The position numbers and the translations under genes were made by a program. A stretch of DNA of 64,000 nucleotides from Flavihumibacter soli. Its GTDB lineage: Bacteria > Bacteroidota > Bacteroidia > Sphingobacteriales > Sphingobacteriaceae. Each line of letters begins with the position of its first letter. Position 1 is the stretch's first letter. This document shows, in pieces, positions 62,801-64,000 of the stretch. The DNA lies in contig NZ_JAAFZB010000090.1 in the NCBI RefSeq assembly GCF_010692725.1, positions 81,303 to 145,302 of the forward strand. The letters are read 5' to 3'. Below the pieces are notes generated by a model. It searched no databases, was not told where the DNA came from, and was given only the letters and a program-made list of their open reading frames with translations.

Positions 62801-64000
62801 CTGGTTTCAGCGGGTGTTTATACGGTAACCGTCAACGCGATCACGGGTAACGGCACCCTGCGCCTGGATGTCAATGCATCGGGAACAGGCATTACAGATG
62901 CAGGCGGCAACCCTTTGGGCGCCGGTTTCACAGCAGGCCAGGTTTATACAATGGACCGGACTGTTCCGGCATTGACTGCGGTAAGTATCGCTTCGAACAA
63001 CAGCAATACGCTTTATGCCAGGACCGGAGATCTTATCACGCTCTCATTTACTGCCAGCGAAACCATACAAACACCGGTTGTTACCATCGCCGGTCAGACG
63101 GTGACGGCAGTCAATACCAGTGGCAACAGCTGGACTGCCCAACTAACCGCGCCAGCAGGCGACGGCCTGATCACCTATTCAATTGCCTTCACCGACAACG
63201 CGGGTAACGCCGGAATTCCTGTAACGACAGGCTCTGGTTCCGTGACATTAGATAATACAGCGCCCGCAGCAGCAGCGAATTTGGCAGCCGCGGCAGGTAA
63301 TACCCAGAACAGTTTGAGCTGGAATGCAAATACTGACGCAGACCTTGCATCATATACACTGTACCATGGCACTACATCTTCACCGGCAACCCTGCTCACC
63401 AATATAGCAGCCGGCTCAGCCACAACTTATGCGCATACCGGCCTCACAAACGGTACGGAATATTTTTACGCGGTTAGAGCGACCGATAAGGCGGGTAACT
63501 CCACCTTAAGCACTGCCGTTAGCGCCGTTCCCCAGGCCGGCCAGACACTAACGTTTAATGCGATATCTTCCAAAACCTACGGTGATGCCAGCTTTACGCT
63601 GGGGCCACTGACTAGTTCGGCAGGACTGACGGTAACTTATACCGCGGCAGATGCTTCGGTGGTAACAATATCCGGTAACTCGGCAACCATCCTAAAAGCG
63701 GGCAGTACGACCATTACAGCAAGTCAGCCAGGCAATACAGCTGTCCAGGCAGCCGTTAGTGTTCCGCAGACTTTAAGCGTCAGCAGGAAAGACCTGGTGA
63801 TCGTCAATACCGACCGTTCGAAAACCTACGGCGACGTATTAACGAATGCTGACTTTGCCGGCAGCATCACCGGAATCCAGAACAGTGATAACATTACGCT
63901 TACGCGCAGCAGTACCGGGTCAGCAGCAGGTGCTACCACGGCTACCACTTACCCGATCGCGGCGACTTTAGCCGATCCGGATAATAAGCTGGCGAACTAT
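59816..64000 (+). CDS. Giant secreted multidomain adhesin-like protein with Ig-like, FN3 and MBG domains (3' end outside window)
   Basis: 1395 codons are open from the ATG at 59816 to the window edge with no stop. Signal peptide ~1-29 ('LLTAAISNAQ'). Residues ~33-135 match a 'GDIVFTGYD...FSFVILRDI...FFTDLGW' surface-protein N-terminal domain. Then come an Ig-like segment (~290-375) and a putative-Ig (He_PIG) domain (~378-462, 'LPNGMTLSSGGILGGAP'). Four SwmB-like repeats follow (~462-940, each with '..DGTYKAGD' or '.ANGTY..GD' and 'DAAGN'), two further Ig-like repeats (~940-1148), FN3 (~1148-1238, 'YTLYHGT'..'NGTEYFYAVRATDKAGNST') and MBG-type domains (~1242 on, 'SKTYGD' twice). This is typical of Bacteroidota type 9 secretion substrates; the C-terminal signal is not visible. 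Confidence 0.9.
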   Translation, partial: MKITFRSMPVKAMLLLFSFLLTAAISNAQCVLSKGDIVFTGYDLIDDQVNGTSAGNGRDDRFSFVILRDISANTQIFFTDLGWTSQGSFQSSDRARTDGVISWTANVAYPAGTEVTINTKFLLSASVGSVTGVLENYETRVDLPGLTSEYMSLAEISGDQIFAFTGNYLSNPTLLAAMSVNAPWASNLEYYETSSGTSVLPGTLASGAQNLSISRIDPDDSDMRDAYTARLRSLGTISGTAASIVSTVNNPANWELSPAATPYLEFTNLTNGNTFDLSLPVITAQPVNATNVCPTGSTFFEVTADATACSFQWQIYNTSTLTWDNLTNNGIYTTATTSKLNISNVSGLDGKRYRVRVYGTKPVLSSEVSISILPALSITTVSLPDAAKFVTYNQQLNHTGGKAAYTYTLNAGSTLPNGMTLSSGGILGGAPTVSGTASFTVKVTDGCGTIATKGFSLIITPEPLVTSVAAPSNGTYKAGDNLDFLVTYDASVNVTDIPALGLTVGSTARNAAYISGTASSSLTFRYTIQAADIDLDGIAITGIVLNGGTIKSAGGTAAVNSLAGVASTAAVLVDGVLPVVSAVSSSAANGSFNASTIIPVTITFSENVTVTGTPQLTLETGATDQVINYVSGSGTSTLTFNYTVQAGDNTSDLDYTSSAALALSGATIKDAAGNDAVLTLAAPGAAGSLGANKALLIDTQLPVVSAVSASTANGTYKSGDVITITLSLSEAVAVTGTPALSLNSAGTALYASGSGSSTLNFTYTIATGHSSADLDFSGTSALSLNSGTMRDAAGNNLNTILPAPGSGNSIGGQKNIVVDAIAPSILSAAVPADGTYGAGLNLDLTVSYNEAVTVNTGGGTPYIVLSLNTGGAVMAAYVSGSGTADLVFRYTLASGNVDNDGITLASSIALNGGTIRDAAGNNAAVSGISFGSTSSVLVDGIAPSVSSINRTAAALSNSSSLTYTLTFSEAVSGLDVTDLSLTSTGTVSGTIASVSLVSAGVYTVTVNAITGNGTLRLDVNASGTGITDAGGNPLGAGFTAGQVYTMDRTVPALTAVSIASNNSNTLYARTGDLITLSFTASETIQTPVVTIAGQTVTAVNTSGNSWTAQLTAPAGDGLITYSIAFTDNAGNAGIPVTTGSGSVTLDNTAPAAAANLAAAAGNTQNSLSWNANTDADLASYTLYHGTTSSPATLLTNIAAGSATTYAHTGLTNGTEYFYAVRATDKAGNSTLSTAVSAVPQAGQTLTFNAISSKTYGDASFTLGPLTSSAGLTVTYTAADASVVTISGNSATILKAGSTTITASQPGNTAVQAAVSVPQTLSVSRKDLVIVNTDRSKTYGDVLTNADFAGSITGIQNSDNITLTRSSTGSAAGATTATTYPIAATLADPDNKLANY

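Noticed and set aside
61399..63423. Ala/Val-rich minus-strand frames of 67-99 codons (61399-61698, 62482-62685, 63175-63423)
   Set aside because: They lie antisense to the giant adhesin, whose plus frame is open for 1395 codons with clear domain repeats. They arise from the G/C-rich third positions.
55943..64000. Prophage remnant or contractile injection system
   Set aside because: Collar domains alone do not make a phage. No sheath, tube, baseplate, capsid, terminase, integrase or AAA+ gene is seen in the window.

Overview
The window looks like a chromosomal segment of a Bacteroidota bacterium, most likely Sphingobacteriaceae (Pedobacter/Mucilaginibacter-like). The basis is a SusC/SusD pair, TonB-dependent receptors with CarboxypepD_reg domains, Reg_prop/Y_Y_Y sensor kinases, a GH92 mannosidase, 'TAnnTTTG' promoter elements and very few Shine-Dalgarno sites. 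I see no rRNA, tRNA, CRISPR array or insertion sequence. All functional calls come from reading motifs by eye, without database searches.

Layout. 1-7.8 kb: tail of a PAS/kinase-like gene, a GIY-YIG (T5orf172-like) protein, an outer-membrane/LVIVD lipoprotein pair, a MuiA-like DUF4139 protein carrying a SusC-like insert, an OmpA lipoprotein and small VOC, DinB and NIPSNAP-like genes. 7.9-14.2 kb: a compact Fe-S assembly operon sufBCDSE-sufT followed by an Rrf2/IscR-type regulator. 14.8-24.4 kb: a two-component system (periplasmic-propeller histidine kinase plus LuxR-type regulator), a secreted PepSY-like protein and a SusC/SusD pair. Three copies of one exact 19-bp motif, ATCACCC-N5-GGGGGAT, lie upstream of these three transcription units and suggest a single self-regulated regulon. 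24.5-45.4 kb: secreted VOC and thioredoxin-fold proteins, a 1405-aa hybrid sensor kinase, an M23 peptidase, a GH3_C/beta-lactamase protein, DUF488, a LytTR two-component system with a TonB-type receptor, and a five-PAS kinase divergent from a lone receiver. 45.5-51.6 kb: GMC oxidoreductase with its gluconate-dehydrogenase-type small subunit, a LacI regulator and a GH92 alpha-mannosidase. LacI-type palindromes lie upstream of the mannosidase and of the oxidoreductase. 51.8-54.5 kb: another PAS kinase and a DUF72 protein.

54.5-55.9 kb is a gene-free block of dispersed repeats. It ends at a good promoter (TTTG-N21-TACTTTTG) that opens the most unusual locus. This is a tightly packed operon encoding a twin-arginine-signal metallophosphatase fold that has lost most metal ligands, three phage-tail-collar paralogues, a solute-binding-protein fold with no signal peptide, and a giant multidomain secreted adhesin-like protein that runs off the window end (at least 1395 aa).

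The collar/pseudo-phosphatase/adhesin operon and the 19-bp motif regulon are the two items I consider most worth following up.
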